Shown one piece after another: positions 29,615 through 41,257 of a stretch of DNA of 64,000 bases (the stretch's first letter is position 1; the number at the start of each line of letters is the position of its first letter). The notes below the pieces were generated by a model. It did no database searches. It was not told the origin of the DNA and saw only the letters and a list, made by a program, of their open reading frames with translations. A program made the position numbers and the translations under genes. The stretch comes from Tilletia caries (taxonomy: Eukaryota; Basidiomycota; Exobasidiomycetes; Tilletiales; Tilletiaceae): contig JALUTQ010000003.1 in assembly GCA_032718865.1 (NCBI GenBank), positions 30,001 to 94,000 of the forward strand, read 5' to 3'.

Positions 29615-30217
29615 TAAGGATGCACACGGAGATCTCCGCGGAGATTATCTCCTTTCCGCTGTCTCCGGCGCATCTCCGTGCCGTTTTCTCGGAGCTCCGT
29701 CTCCTCTCCGCTGTAGCGGCGGAGATGGAGCGGAGCTCCGGCCGCGGAGATGACAGAAATTGGCTTCAGTCGAAATAGAAAAACTCCCTACCCCGTCAAA
29801 ATTTTTGTGCTTTTGAAAAAGCATCTCCCTACCCCATCTCCGCGGCATCTACGGCGTAACTCCGCGTCTCCGCCGATAGGTAAATTATTTGGTCAGAATC
29901 ACATCTTTGCACAGCTCAAACGGTCCAAAAGCAGTTCAAAGCAGTATATGAAGTGTCCATGGCGGCTGATATGCACGAGACAAGGCGTTGGGTGGATTTA
30001 TTCTGATTTCAGACCCTGCTGAGCGATCCGAGACCGATCTGAGACTCCATCCCATTAGAGAAACCCCTCGAGACCCTGTAGTCTGAAGGGGTCTCGGCAG
30101 GGTTTCTTCTCCATCGGCGGAGACGCGGAGTTACGCCGTAGATGCCGCGGAAATGCACATTTTCAAACTCGACTCCGCAACTCCGCCGTTTCTGGCCTGC
30201 GGTGATTCATCTCCCTA

Positions 30218-30793
30218 CACCAGCAGACCATGTGGACAGGTCGTGGCGGTCCCGCGGGATCTCCCGGGGCGGTCCCAGATTCGTATGGGCCCAGCCAGCG
30301 GAGGACCGTCCCGGCGGCGTTTTCCGAACTATCCCGGGACCGACTGGGAGCGAAACCTGGGACCGCCCCAGGACTGTCCGAGAAAGAGGAAATTTTTTTT
30401 TAAAAAAAAAAACGAAAGATCAAAAACTGTGGGGATCGAACTCTCGACCCGCACAATCAGAATGACCAGTGTGTACCACTGAACCATGAGCGCTTTTTTA
30501 GTACGCCAGGTATTCTCTGATCAGTACTTATACACTCCATATTGACATTATCGCGAGGCTGGTTAACAAAACTCTCTCAAAAGTCTCGAATCACACCTCA
30601 GGGAACCACCCTGAGCATAGGCATTTGGAAAGAGGAGTGATTATTCTGTTATTTACGTTGTCAGTCCTGGGACGGTCCCCGTGGGACAATACCGGGATTT
30701 TTGCGCAAGGACAGTCCAGGTCAGCCCCGTGGTCTTATCCCGGGACACTTCCGCCCTGGGACACTCCCAGTCAGTCCCCCAGGTCTGCTGGTG
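30218..30793. mobile_element. TA-flanked TIR element 3 with tRNA-like core
   Basis: A 576 bp element nested in element 1. Perfect 12 bp TIRs CACCAGCAGACC (30218-30229, 30782-30793) with TA on both sides. GGGAC/GTCCC-type palindromic motifs fill both subterminal regions (for example CCCGGGAC), and a tRNA-like module lies near the middle on the minus strand. No transposase. Confidence 0.8.
30422..30494 (-). ncRNA. tRNA-like Pol III module in element 3
   Basis: On the minus strand TGGTTCAGTGG (30476-30486) is an A box and GAGTTCGATCCCC (30431-30443) a B box, spaced as in a tRNA gene. The start GCGCTCATGG resembles that of the module in element D (GCGCTCGTGG). A normal anticodon arm is not evident. 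Confidence 0.65.
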
Positions 30794-30948
30794 TACCCTG
30801 TACATCAGGGCGGAAAGGAGATCTCCGCGGAGATTTGCTCATCTCCGGGCCGCGGAGATTTTGTACAGCGGAGATAATCTACGCGGAGATTCTCTCCGGG
30901 AGGGGTCACGGAGATACTCCGCCAAAACGGCGGAGATGGAGTGCATCC

Positions 30949-31732
30949 TAAGGATGGGCGCGGAGTACGCCCCGGAGTGGGTTTCCCGGAGTTCCCCGAC
31001 TAGTCGGGGCCTCACTCCGGGGGAGTACGGAGTACATTTTCGAGTATTTACTCCCGCTGATTGGATTCTGCAGCAGTACGGAGCGCAAGCCTGTCATGTC
31101 CCCGGAGTACGGAGTACGGCAAGGCCTGGAGCTAACTTTTCGCCGGAGTACGGAGTGACTAGCTCGGATGCCAGACGGAGTGCGGAGTTTCCCCGAAACT
31201 CCGGGGCGCTCCGGGGCCTTGCCTTTTTCAAAATCAGGGCGCAATTTTGAAAATTTCAGTCAGAAATGAGCATATTTTGCTCTGATTTTCAAAAATTTGG
31301 CAAAATTTCTTTTCGGATTTGTCATTTGGGATTCATATTGTGTGTTGTTGAGCTCTACGACCGCCAACGATGATTCTGCCGAACAAAAACATGGATGGAA
31401 GAGCGGCAATCAATGTAAGGATCCACATTTCTCAAGTTTTGTAGGACCTCTGCGAACTTTCCCCGGAGTACGGAGTTTCGGGGGGGAGTAGTCGCGCTCC
31501 GTCACCCCGGAGTACGGAGTGGACTTTGAAATTTTTACCAAATGTAGCCGGAGTACGGAGCTGGCGCAATGAGATGGAGAGATTTTGTGCGGAGTGCGGA
31601 GTGGAGTTGGGGCGACTGCCTAAAAACGAGCGAAGTACGGAGTGCGAAAAAGCATCTCAAAATCAGCCGGAGTCAGCCGGAGTAGGGGCCCCGGAGTACG
31701 GAGCACTCCGGGGCCCTCCGCGCCCATCCTTA
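30949..31732. mobile_element. hAT-like MITE 2, nested in element 1
   Basis: A 784 bp element with TIR TAAGGATGGGCGCGGAG at both ends (17 bp, perfect). The flanking octamers GTGCATCC (30941-30948) and CTGCATCC (31733-31740) are an 8 bp target duplication with one mismatch. The interior has many CGGAGTACGGAGT-type repeats and an AT-rich centre, no gene. It sits 3 bp from the right tip of element 1. Confidence 0.85.
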
Positions 31733-31822
31733 CTGCATCCTTACTCTTGTTTCCCTTCTCCCTCTGCCCTTCATCTTTATTCATACATCTGCCCTTTTTT
31801 TTACTTTCCACTTCTTCTGCGC

Positions 31823-32717
31823 AGATCACTGAAGTGCCCGTCACCCCACAAATGTTGCTTGCTAAGGCAATCATCTTAGCATTGTGCCTTTACGAGTACA
31901 GTGGCGAGCGGAAATGGCCGCATAAATCGTGGCATCCCACTAAGGTTCGATTTCAGCAGCACCAATCTTGTACATAACACCACCTCAAAGTTAGGGAGAC
32001 GAAAGCTTAGGATACACCGAATCCAGCGCATGTTACAGCTTCTGCGTTGCTGTGGAATTGAGATGTCAGTGGTGCTGCAAAGTCAAAGGAACATGCGGCC
32101 ATATTGCACCCCTCCCCGTCTCCCCTCACTACTACGACCTCGCCGAGGTCATGTGCGATCGCATCTCGACAAACCCCACCGGCAGCTACAGCACCACATC
32201 GAACGTTGATGCTACCGGTGACGCTCTCCGCCGCTCCGTCATCGGTTTGGATGATGACACCGATGAGGACGAGGAGGCGGAGAGCGATGAAGGGGAGATC
32301 GAGGACGGAGAGAAAGCGAAGGAGGGGTCGAAGAAGGGAAAGGAGAAGGAGGGGAGCGAGAAGGGAAAGGAGAAGGAAGAGGGACCGGTCAAGAAGAAGA
32401 TGAAGGTGAAGAAGGAGGGAACTGGTAGGCCATCGGATACGGGCCGCAAGTTCGGAAAGCTGGACGCGTCCAGCAGCGAGTTCTCTCCCCGCTATCATCG
32501 GACTGCGTCAGAAACGCATGATGCTGACACTTTTTCTCCACCTCTCCACTCTGCTGCAGCTCCCAAGCGCAAAACCACCGGCGTCGAGGCTGCGCTGGAT
32601 CAGCGCAGCGCGGAGAAGACAAAGCAGGACGCACAGCTCAACGAGCCCAAGGTCAAGGCAGAGAAGATGGGAACCTTGAGGCTTGATGGCCTTGGCCCGC
32701 GAGCTCCGGGAGGCTGA
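31823..32717 (+). CDS. Harbinger accessory protein (Myb/SANT-like), remnant
   Basis: Exon-like segment 31823-31943, after a CTGCGCAG acceptor, gives ITEVPVTPQMLLAKAIILAL. A later frame (32052-32717) gives SPHYYDLAEVMCDRISTNP, followed by a Glu/Lys-rich tail. The PxYYDLAEVMCD pattern resembles the end of the Myb/SANT-like DNA-binding protein that PIF/Harbinger transposons encode beside their transposase. It faces the transposase, which is on the opposite strand. The gene is interrupted upstream by elements 1-3, and the exon boundaries are uncertain. Probably not functional. Confidence 0.45.
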
Positions 32718-32796
32718 TTACACCCTTTCCTTCTCAGACGCGATGGAGCAGGCCAAGGTCATGTATGCAGAGATATGATTGCATTTCCCCTCCCCC

Positions 32797-33727
32797 TCAA
32801 TCACAGCCTTGTCGTTGATCTCTCCACATGCTTGCGAACGTCTGGACTCTCTTCCGCAACTTCTGAACTCGCAACCGCTGTGCTTCACTGACACTGCTCT
32901 CCTCGTCTTCCTGCTCTGCTTCCAGTCCCCCCTCTGCCAGCAAAGAATCCCCGTCCTGCTCCCACTGCGTAAAGCCCGGCCCGTGCTGTCGTTGTGCAGC
33001 CTCCCGCTCCTCCGCCGTTGGCCACTCGCCCGGCTCCGACGCCCCATCGATCAAAAAGTTGTGCAGGACCACACACGTCCGGATCCAGCAAGCAGCGCGC
33101 GCCTCTTCCAGCTTGTCTCTGAGCGAGACAGGAAGAGCACGAAGCGACTGCCAACGCAGCTTCAGGATTCCCAACGCGTGCTCCACCGCGACGCGACGAT
33201 GAGAGGCATGTCAATTGAAAGAGACCTGATAATAGAGAAAGTAAGTTGCTAGATCAGTTATAGTTCTGGAAAGGGGAAAGCAGTAAGGAAGACTTCACCT
33301 GCGAAGCGTCGAGGCTCTCCTGGCCTCGGTATCTGCGAAAAAGGGAGACCAAATGAGCGTCGCATGTATAGCCAGAATCGCCCAGTATATATTCGTCCTG
33401 GGAGAAGTGATCGTCAGGCGCCTGCGCCAGCGCGCATGCTCTGTAAACGCGCTGGTCGTGGGCGTATCCAGGGAAGCCAAGGTGCAGGAAGCGGATGCGC
33501 AGGCTGGAGTCCGACACCGCCAGCACGTTGAACGAGTGACGATGATGCCGATTGAAGAAATCGGCGGCATCGAGTCGTGCTGGCGTCCCGGCGAGGTTGA
33601 TGTGGGTCCCATCGACAACCCAACGCAGCCAGCGAGACCGTGATGGTCGCTCATCTCCTGCCGCATCTGCTGCCGCTCTCCTCGCGCCGGCCACCACACG
33701 AACCTGCTCTCCACCCCGATCAGACAC
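32797..33727 (-). pseudogene. PIF/Harbinger transposase (DDE_Tnp_4 type), degenerate
   Basis: Two pieces separated by an apparent intron (about 33222-33295). The first has RWVVDGTHINLAG (first Asp), FNRHHRHSFNVLAV and YILGDSGYTCDAH (second Asp). The second has HRRVAVEHALGILKLRW (Glu) and CVVLHNFLIDGA. These are the DDE landmarks of HARBI1-like nucleases. After the acceptor the frame meets an in-frame TGA (VSFN then stop), and the N-terminal roughly 130 residues are missing or frameshifted. It is a dead copy. TIRs and a 3 bp TWA duplication could not be found. Confidence 0.8.
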
Positions 33728-35349
33728 TTTTTTATAAATAAAAAAGGAAATAATAAAAGGGAACTACAATTCATCAAAGAATTTTGAAACATTCACTTGT
33801 TCGGTCATATAAAAAAATAGCAACCAGACTGTAAGAATAAATGAAAAAAGGTCGTCGATCGCAGCTGCAGAGTCTAGGTGTCGGAGATGCCTTCCAAGCA
33901 CCTTGATGAGTCGCGCGCGCTGGCTGATGTGTGGCATCGAATGGGAAATCAAGTATGAGGCATGTGTATTGAGTATATGGAATGGACGGCTCTCACTTCT
34001 CGACCCCGGGTGAGAGTTCTGGAATGGAGGGGTCAAAATTAACCACAAAAAGAAAGAGTTCTGGAAGAACACGAAATCATTTCTGAATACCCTACAGAGA
34101 ATTGGGCAGACCTTCACAACACAGTGTCGCGAGGCCGGCAACACAGTGTCGCGAATATTCTAAGACTGAAAAATTCTCTTCTCAAAGGATCACAGGGACA
34201 GGAGCAGCAGCTACTTGTTCTCACCTTCTTCCATCACATTCATTTGCACAGCCAACAACCACGATGTAAGATTTCCTAGTTATAAGGTCGTTGCAAACAC
34301 AATAGAATTGGTGTTGGACAGTCGGACGCGTAGTGCCTCTCGTTGTATAGAGACAGAAGTGACGCGCTGCTGAACTTTGGCCTATGCTACTATGTTTAGA
34401 TAACTAACCAGTATACCAGTGGTCCTACAGGTGTGTGGGTGAAAGTGGCTCTCTCAATCACTTGATGAAACTTTATGAGACTCAGACTTCACACAGTGGA
34501 CTTTAACTCTGCAATGATCTGTGATTGCTCAGTTAGTTGTCTGGGAGTGTGAGAGGAAAGAGCTGGGGGGACCAGAAGGGAAGGTGTGCTGGATGACCAC
34601 GTGCTTGACACGTGGCACCAGTATCTTATCTCTCCCTTTCCTTTCTCTTATCTTCCTTTCTCTTTCTCTTTCTCTCGCATCTCTGCATAGCAACACCTGC
34701 CTCCACTTCCCTGCCCTTTTTCTCACGTCACACTTTTCTCTCGCCCTCATCCTTACCCTTCTTGAGCTCATCCTTGTACCTAGTTCTTTTCTCCTCGTCA
34801 TTTTACTCATCCTCACTCTTCACTGATTGCACTTGTTGCTTCTCACTGGCTTCCCTATTTAGGCTTGCCATTACAGAAGGAGGGCGGCGAGGACGCTCCT
34901 TTTATACCTTTCATGGTGCCCCTGATGCGCAGCGCATTGCATGGTGTGCGCTGTGCTGAGGTGTGGTGATGTGGATGCGTCGGTGTGCTGGTGAGTCACA
35001 AGAGTCACAGCCACGTGACAACTGACGCGTCAGATAGTAGTCATTCAACAGTCACCATAAATCACCCAGCAGTCATTACACAGTCATCCTTTGACACAGG
35101 CTAAATACATACACAGTCATACAGTCATCATGGGAGCAGGAACGAGTCAAAGGGGAAGTGTGAGTGTGGCAAGGTGAGGTGAGAGGAAGCGGTGGTGAGT
35201 GGTGCGTGCGGTGCGCGTGGTGAGCGTTGGTTCACCACGCGAAAATTTGTTTCGATGGTAAATTCGCGTGAACCAACACTTCACCAAAATTGTAAACAAC
35301 ACGCACCATATGTGGCACGTGACGCGCACCACGCGTCGCACAACCTTCC
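33728..35349. promoter_or_regulatory. non-coding, with a cluster of AGTCA motifs
   Basis: No gene is visible. Between about 34990 and 35150 there are nine AGTCA pentamers (TGACT on the minus strand, the half-site of AP-1/Gcn4-type bZIP factors), the palindrome TGACGCGTCA near 35023, and a CACGTG box. Gcn4-like sites would normally regulate a gene, but none is adjacent, so this may be a relic promoter or chance. The pair AACACAGTGTCGCGA repeats at about 34117 and 34140. Confidence 0.35.
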
Positions 35350-36853
35350 CAGCTACCTCTCAAAAAGAGTAGGGCGTTGATGATCACGACCGCTGATCAC
35401 GGCCATGATCACTGCCCACCGCTCAGGCGCAAGTCGCAACGCGAACGTCTCGAGTTTGTTTTCACACCATCCCCATTCCCATCACTGCATCCTTCTCCAC
35501 GCACCCAGCCCTGCCGCTTGTTTCTCCGTGCGCGGTATGTGGTATCAAACTTGAAGTCTCGGCCCCGTACGCAACATTTACTGATCCATGTTTACTTCTC
35601 CTTCAATGGCTTTGACGTGGACATCACGTCAGCACCCTACTAAAATGTACCTGAGAGGGGGAGACGAAGCTTGAGAACGTGATGGCGCGTTCATGTATCC
35701 ATATCTGTGGTGTTTCAATCTACCAACGACTTCTGTTTACCTTTAGATGCGATTGAAGTGATGTCAGTACGTTTCTCCAGCATACTATGCGACTGAATGT
35801 ATACATACCCCTTATTCTTGGTGTGCGCGGAAGACTGGTAAGACCGGATGAGGCGCTGGTGGGCCTGGTGGGCCTGGACGAGGTCTTGGTGGGGCATGAT
35901 GGGCTGTGGTTGGCGTGGACGGGGCGCTGGTGGGCTGTCGTGAGCTGTGGCGGACGTGGATGGGGCGTTGTGAGGTGCGGGTGAGTGGTGGGCGTCGTTG
36001 TTTCCAAAACGACAGCCCTTCGGGGGCGTTTCCGTTGATCAGGTGTCGCTGGCCCCATCGCGTAGTGGGGGCCAGACGACAGGAGCGCCGAATCGGATAC
36101 CGTCTATGATGTGTGGCCCGGGGGAAATATGCCCCGAGCCACAAATGAAGAGCTGATGATTCATGATTGACGTTCTGGAGAACGAAAGAAGACAGAGGAG
36201 TCCTGTGTCAGAATCAGACGCGTCATCGCGATGAGAACGAGAACGAGATAGGGAGTACTCACAATTCTGCGCGGTGCGCTGAGGCCGAGTGAGCGCACGC
36301 GCAGCGGCAACCGTACGTAGGAGAAATCTGTCTGAAAAAGAGAGAGAATAGGCCAAGAGAGAACGCTCTGTGTCAGAGGATTGATGCATGGGCGGCGGGC
36401 GCGCGAAAGAGGAAAGAGGGAGGATGGGATACTCACGTCTGCCGTCTGAGATGCGCGGTATTACCGCAGAGGGTAAAGAGGGTAAGCTGCGAGATGTGCC
36501 GACTGCCGGTGGGCGGCCGATAGACCGCGACAGATGATGGCGGCTGATGGCGGTACGCCGGTACTGCGAGCGACGATGTGGCGGTGGCGGCAGAGCTGAG
36601 CTGAGAGTGGGAGTGGTGCGCTGGACCTGGTCAACAAGGAAGAGAGAGTTGTGATCGGAATGGCCGGGAACAGCGTGAGACGAGTGCGCTCTCCTGCTCA
36701 CCAAGTGCTGGGTTGCTCGGTAGCTGCTGCGCCTGACTGGGTGAACGGGAGGGGTCAGGGGTGGTGATCGGTGGATGGTGATCACTATTCGCTGCTTGCC
36801 GATGATCACTATTGATCACTGACGCCCTACTTTTTTTGAGAAGTAGCTGGATC
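35350..36853. mobile_element. possible TIR element G
   Basis: The left end CAGCTACCTCTCAAAAAGAG with AGTAGGGCG following (35350-35379) reappears inverted, with a few mismatches, at 36824-36853, and TGATCA motifs repeat just inside both ends. The interior (about 1.5 kb) has no recognisable protein. The target duplication is unclear. Related CGCACCACGCGTCG sequences flank both sides, suggesting it sits inside an older repeat. Confidence 0.5.
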
Positions 36854-38319
36854 CTTCGCGTTGCACACAACACGCGCCACGCGACACTTGTCGACGCGCG
36901 GTGCGTCTCAGGTGAGAAATAAAACAACGCGCACCACATGTCGCGCGCGCAAATACCATATATCAACGCGTACATTATAGAAAAGAAAAACAACCCGCAC
37001 CACGCGTCGGTACGGGTGAGAGGATAGAAATGTAACTTGTGAGGTGCTGACTAATGTACGCGTGGTACCTACATATGTCAGACACCTTACACACGAGTCC
37101 ATCAACAGCAGCCCCATTCTTTCCACAGGCAACTCCGTCACCCATCGCGCGCGCAGTGCGCAGCAGCTCGCCAGTATCTTCCCACTGCACTTCCCTCTCC
37201 GATCCACGTTCATCCTCGCCTCCCTCCCTCATTACCTTCTCTCTTCTCCTGCAGTCTTCGCTCCTTCAGCCTCCTTATTCCCGAACCTTGACCTCCCGGC
37301 ACTGACTACTTCTCACTGCTGAAGTTGTCTCCACTCGCCCACACTCGCAGCTTTCCTTTCACAGCCGTCTCTCTGCTGAGTGCTGACTGCTATCTTCCAT
37401 CGTCCCCCAGCCATTCTTCCTTTCTAATCTGGTGTGTTCTCTCGCCCTCCTCATCCAGACTCTGCGCTTTCCCCATCAGGACTTCTTCATATCCAACGCG
37501 CAACTGTGCTCCCCAAGCTTCTTTACCTTTCTGCTGTTCTGCGAATTCCTTTCCATCAATGTCGTTTGCATTCTGATCGCGCAATCGATGCCCCTTTGAT
37601 TTCTCCTCTTTTCCGTATCACAACACACTCAGTCTGACAAGAAAGAAGAAGACATGAGCAGCGCTGAGGGGAAATTCTGCTGCTTTCAATTTGGTCTGAG
37701 GATCTTCCCTGACATGTATTCTCCTGGACATGTCGAGGAACCGGTCCAAAATGAGTTGAGGAGGATCCTGGTCAATATGGTCTCCTGGTGTTTTCTATGA
37801 GGTTTCAGGAGAATCCTAGGAAATTTTGAGGTTAGGCTACAAAAATCCTGAGAACATGGCGGTGTACTGTGGTAAGCTGAGTGGAGCTGGCCTGTGCCAC
37901 GACCATTGACTCCCTTTTTGCCCTCTATCACCATCCTCTTTTCCCTTCCTTTTTTCCCTTCCCTTTTTCCTACCTTGGTTCACTCTTCCCTTCCATCGAT
38001 GAGCAGACACCGCTTTGATCTCGTTCTCTGTCCTTCCACAATCTTCCACTGTCTCGAGGCTCGGCCATTGCGCCTTCTCATTTCTACGTCTTCCTGTCTT
38101 CGCCCCTCTTCCAGACGACGTTTGTATCAAACAAGTAACAACGATCATCTACCCTCCTCTCTGCCCAATACACTTTATCCACCTCGTTTGCCTTGTCTGT
38201 TACGTTCCCTCCTTTACTCTCACACACTTCTCTAGCAACCACTCTATTTCCTCGACGAGAATCCTACCCTCGACCGGGTTCTCGACTACAGTACTGAGCC
38301 GTTTATGTGTGTCTGTGGA
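36854..38319. other. pyrimidine-rich intergenic DNA
   Basis: C/T-rich on the plus strand, with low-complexity open frames only. I see no gene, RNA or clear repeat. It separates element G from the right-hand remnant of the duplicated unit, which starts at about 38321. Confidence 0.4.
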
Positions 38320-38320
38320 T

Positions 38321-38392
38321 CAATGCTGCTGCAGTCGATCATGCAGCCAAAACATTTTGCAATTGCTGCGTGCTGCATTTGGCCAGGCCCAC
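38321..38392 (+). repeat. upstream flank of copy 3, duplicate of 18302-18372
   Basis: The block including GCTGCAGTCGATCATGCA and CATTTTGCAATTGCTGCG repeats the sequence upstream of copy 1. It continues beyond MULE 2 at 41412, so copy 1 offers the uninterrupted version. Confidence 0.8.
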
Positions 38393-38589
38393 GGGGCAAA
38401 CTAAGGACACAACTCGCTTTGCTAGGCACACAACCAATGACTACGCACACAACTGGGACACAACTCCAGTCAGTCAATAAGATCACGTGGCCGACTGAAA
38501 GAACTGAGATGATGAGATTCGGCCGGTCAAAAGAAAAAAGAAGAGAGAAGAAGAGAGGACAATTGGAAAGTTGAAGGAGATGACAACGT

Positions 38590-41257
38590 TTTGCTATCAT
38601 TCTGGACACTGGTTCAGCTTGTGGGCGGAGGAGCGGCAGCGTCCGCAGGGCAGAGGGCACTTGTTCGAGTTGTGGCCCGGTTGGTGGCAGTCCTTGCACC
38701 GTCTCTGCAGCTTTTTGGCTTGTGCCTGGACTACCTCACTTCCGGTCATTATCCGTCCATTGACGGTCGTGGCAAGCGTTTGACCCTTCTTCCGAGGTCG
38801 GAGAGGGTCGAGCACACGGGAAACGCGCTCGGAACACTCCGCAATGGTTCTCCACTGTGGATGGATGGACTGGAGAGGGATGGGCAGACCGAGATCGTGC
38901 AGAAGACGAAGCGTGTGGTGGCACGGAGTTCCCATCGTGGCGGGTAAACTGCAGGCACAAGATGAGGCCGGCGACGCTGACGCTGGTCCAGATGAGGTGG
39001 ACGTGGAACCAAATGCAGCTTTGGCTGCCAGCTTTTCCTGGAATGCAATTCGACGCGCAACGGGTAACCTCGTCTTGCGTTTTGAGAATACTGAGAACGT
39101 GCCGAGAGACATTCTTCGAGAGCTCGACAAAAAAAAGATCTCCGAGGATGTTGAGAGGAACCTTTTGGCAATCGTTGGCCAAATCGCTCGCGATGTGGTT
39201 GTGCTGAGTCACGAAGTGATTCTGCATTGCCTGTGTCGCCGTGAATAGATTTCCGTGCCTGGTGTGCAGGTATCGCTTGAGGGTCGCATGAGCGCCTTCT
39301 GTTCTTGACGTGACCCGATTTCCCATGTGAGGGTGACGATCAATGTACGCCGCAACCCAGAGGTGTTCCGCTGACAATTTCTCGTCTATGTAGTCGACCA
39401 GGGCTGGATGCGCATCTTGCCATTCATGACGCAGTGCGTCCGATTGATCTTGGAGACGGTCCAATGTACGGGCATCTCGAAGCTCGTCAAAGTCGGACAG
39501 GAACTGCTCGTATAGCGTATTCGGCCTGATTTGGAAGCCGTGGCCGCGCGAACTTTTCGACATTCTGTCGAACATGCCACTGGCAAAGAATTTGAGCGGC
39601 ATTGGGCATTGTGTTGAGCAGAGCTGCACTCAGAGCAGCATCGTGATCGGTGACTATGACCTCTGGAGCAAATTGGGGGGCCAGCTCTTTGAGCGCGTTG
39701 AACGCCCACATGTAAGTGAGTGTGGTTTCGTCCGGAAGGTACGCAAGAGCTGCTGTGAATGACCGATTTAAGGAAAGCCGCGGAGGAACTCCGCGCCTCC
39801 GCCCGCCTACCTCCGCCAACACTCCGCGCTCATTTTTGGGCGGATCATTCCGTCCGCTCAAGACAGTGGTGTCAGCAAGGCCGGTATCATTCCGTCCGCC
39901 GTAGCAGGGTGGTCCTCACCGAAGCCGCCTCCTCCGTCCGCGGTCGGTAGGCGGAGTTTTTCAAGGAGGGAACCTCCGTCCGCCTTCCTCCGGCGGAGTT
40001 CCGCGCCTCCGCGATCCCAACTTCCTGGCCCAAGTCTTGGTCTGAGACTTTGGAGTTACATGCTTAAATCGGCGAAAAAAATCATTTGAAGAGGGGTCTC
40101 AAGTCTTGAGACTCCGGCGTGACTAGCGATCACGTGACATGAAACCCGAGACTCCGTCTTCTGAGACCCCTTCAATAGGAGAGACCCTGTGTAACCCCTG
40201 GGTTTTCAGTCTCAGAGCGGAGTAGGCGCGGAGGCGCGGAGTTCCGCCGGAACTCCGCCGAAGTTGGGGCTGTCGACACCTCCGTCCGCGCTCAAGTCCG
40301 GGAACCTCAAACTCCTCCGCCCTCCGTCCGCGTTCAAGTCGTTGGCGGTACTTCTCCGTCCGCCCCTCCGCTGTCAGCCTCCGCGGTGCGGAGGACGTCC
40401 TCCGGCGGAGGAAAATCGGCGGAGTTTTGCGGTACGGAGGCGCGGAGGACGCGGAACTCCGCCGAGAGCGCGGAGGTGACGCCTTTCCTTAGACCGATTC
40501 GAGCTCGTGAGGCCACAAAATGAAGAAGAGGCATCCTGTGCGAGTTTGTGTTGTACGTCGCGTCCACTGTGATCACCGATCCAAAGCGTTGAAGCAACTT
40601 GAGCTCTTGTGGATGGGCGAAGAAAAGACCCTCGAGCCGCTGGACCTTTTCGCTCACCGCTCCAAGAAGAGTACGATGTGGCCAATGCTGCTCCTCGAGC
40701 CACTCCAAGAGGGCTTCTGCGTGTGGTCGACCTTTGAGGACCTCTCGACGATAGCTTTGGATCAGGTTGGCGATATCTTTGGACGTGACCAACAGAGGCG
40801 GTTCTCGTTGGGCGAGGAGAGGGACAATTTGTCGCGCAGTGGAACCGTGTCGAACGAGCTCGAGAACTTGCTCTCGCGACGCCACGTCAACGCGACGGTG
40901 CACAGGGTGTGCAAGAGTCGTGTTCGATGCATCGTGTCCTGTATGCGCTGGGCAGGTAACCGTAATGGTCCAAAAGTCGGTGCTACCGCTGATGTTTGCA
41001 CGGAATGTGCAGCCCGCCTTCCGCGTTGAGGTCTTGCGTTGACGATCCTCGTCCTGTATCTTGCGCGTGTTTCGATACTCGCCGTCCTTGTCGCAGATGA
41101 AATAAAGGTATCGTCCTGCCTTGGCCGAACGCGAGAGGACAACCGCGTAGCCATGTGCCCTGGCCCAGACTTGCAAGTATTCCTGCGCTGCTTTGCTGTT
41201 TTCAAAAGACTCTTGAGGAGGAGGAAGCATCGCATTGGATGCGCATGAGGCTGCCAT
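38590..41257 (-). pseudogene. MULE 2 transposase, frameshifted and interrupted
   Basis: FAR1-like transposase related to that of MULE 1. Start at 41257 (MAASCASNAM). N-terminal zinc region (CTFRANI, TVTCPAHTGHD), DDE core with ITVDATYNTN, VIVTDHDAALSAAL and TSRTEGAHATLKRYL, SWIM finger (SCACSLPATMGTPCHH), and a CCHC knuckle (CKDCHQPGHNSNKC). The reading frame is cut between the first and second Asp by the MITE. Even without it, two extra bases (near 40505) and shifts near 39545 and 39065 break the frame. Inactive. Confidence 0.85.
39769..40491. mobile_element. hAT-like MITE nested in MULE 2
   Basis: A 723 bp element whose ends read TAAGGAAAGCCG (left) and, inverted, TAAGGAAAGGCG (right), with a perfect 8 bp duplication GACCGATT (39761-39768, 40492-40499). 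Dense GGCGGAGTTCCGCG-type palindromes fill both arms. The TAAGGA tips and 8 bp duplications link it to elements 1 and 2 at 29.6-31.7 kb. No gene. Confidence 0.9.

Larger units (their letters stand above)
29615..31743. mobile_element. hAT-like TIR element 1, host of two nested elements
   Basis: Ends begin TAAGGATGCAC on both sides and are flanked by a perfect 8 bp duplication CTCTTGTT (29607-29614 and 31744-31751), the size made by hAT transposases. Its own sequence is about 0.75 kb of GGAGATCTCCGCGG-rich DNA without a gene. A perfect 38 bp inverted repeat (29840-29877 and 30113-30150, starting CCGCGGCATCTACGGCG) makes a large fold-back. Element 3 (30218-30793) and element 2 (30949-31732) are inserted in it. 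Confidence 0.85.

Noticed and set aside
36039..36809. 256-codon minus-strand ORF in element G
   Set aside because: Arg/Ser/His-rich without any conserved motif; it lies in repeat-derived DNA.
39769..40491. CRISPR-like regular repeats
   Set aside because: GGAG/CTCC motifs are palindromic arms of a MITE with TIR and TSD, with no constant spacer length; CRISPR is not expected in a fungus.
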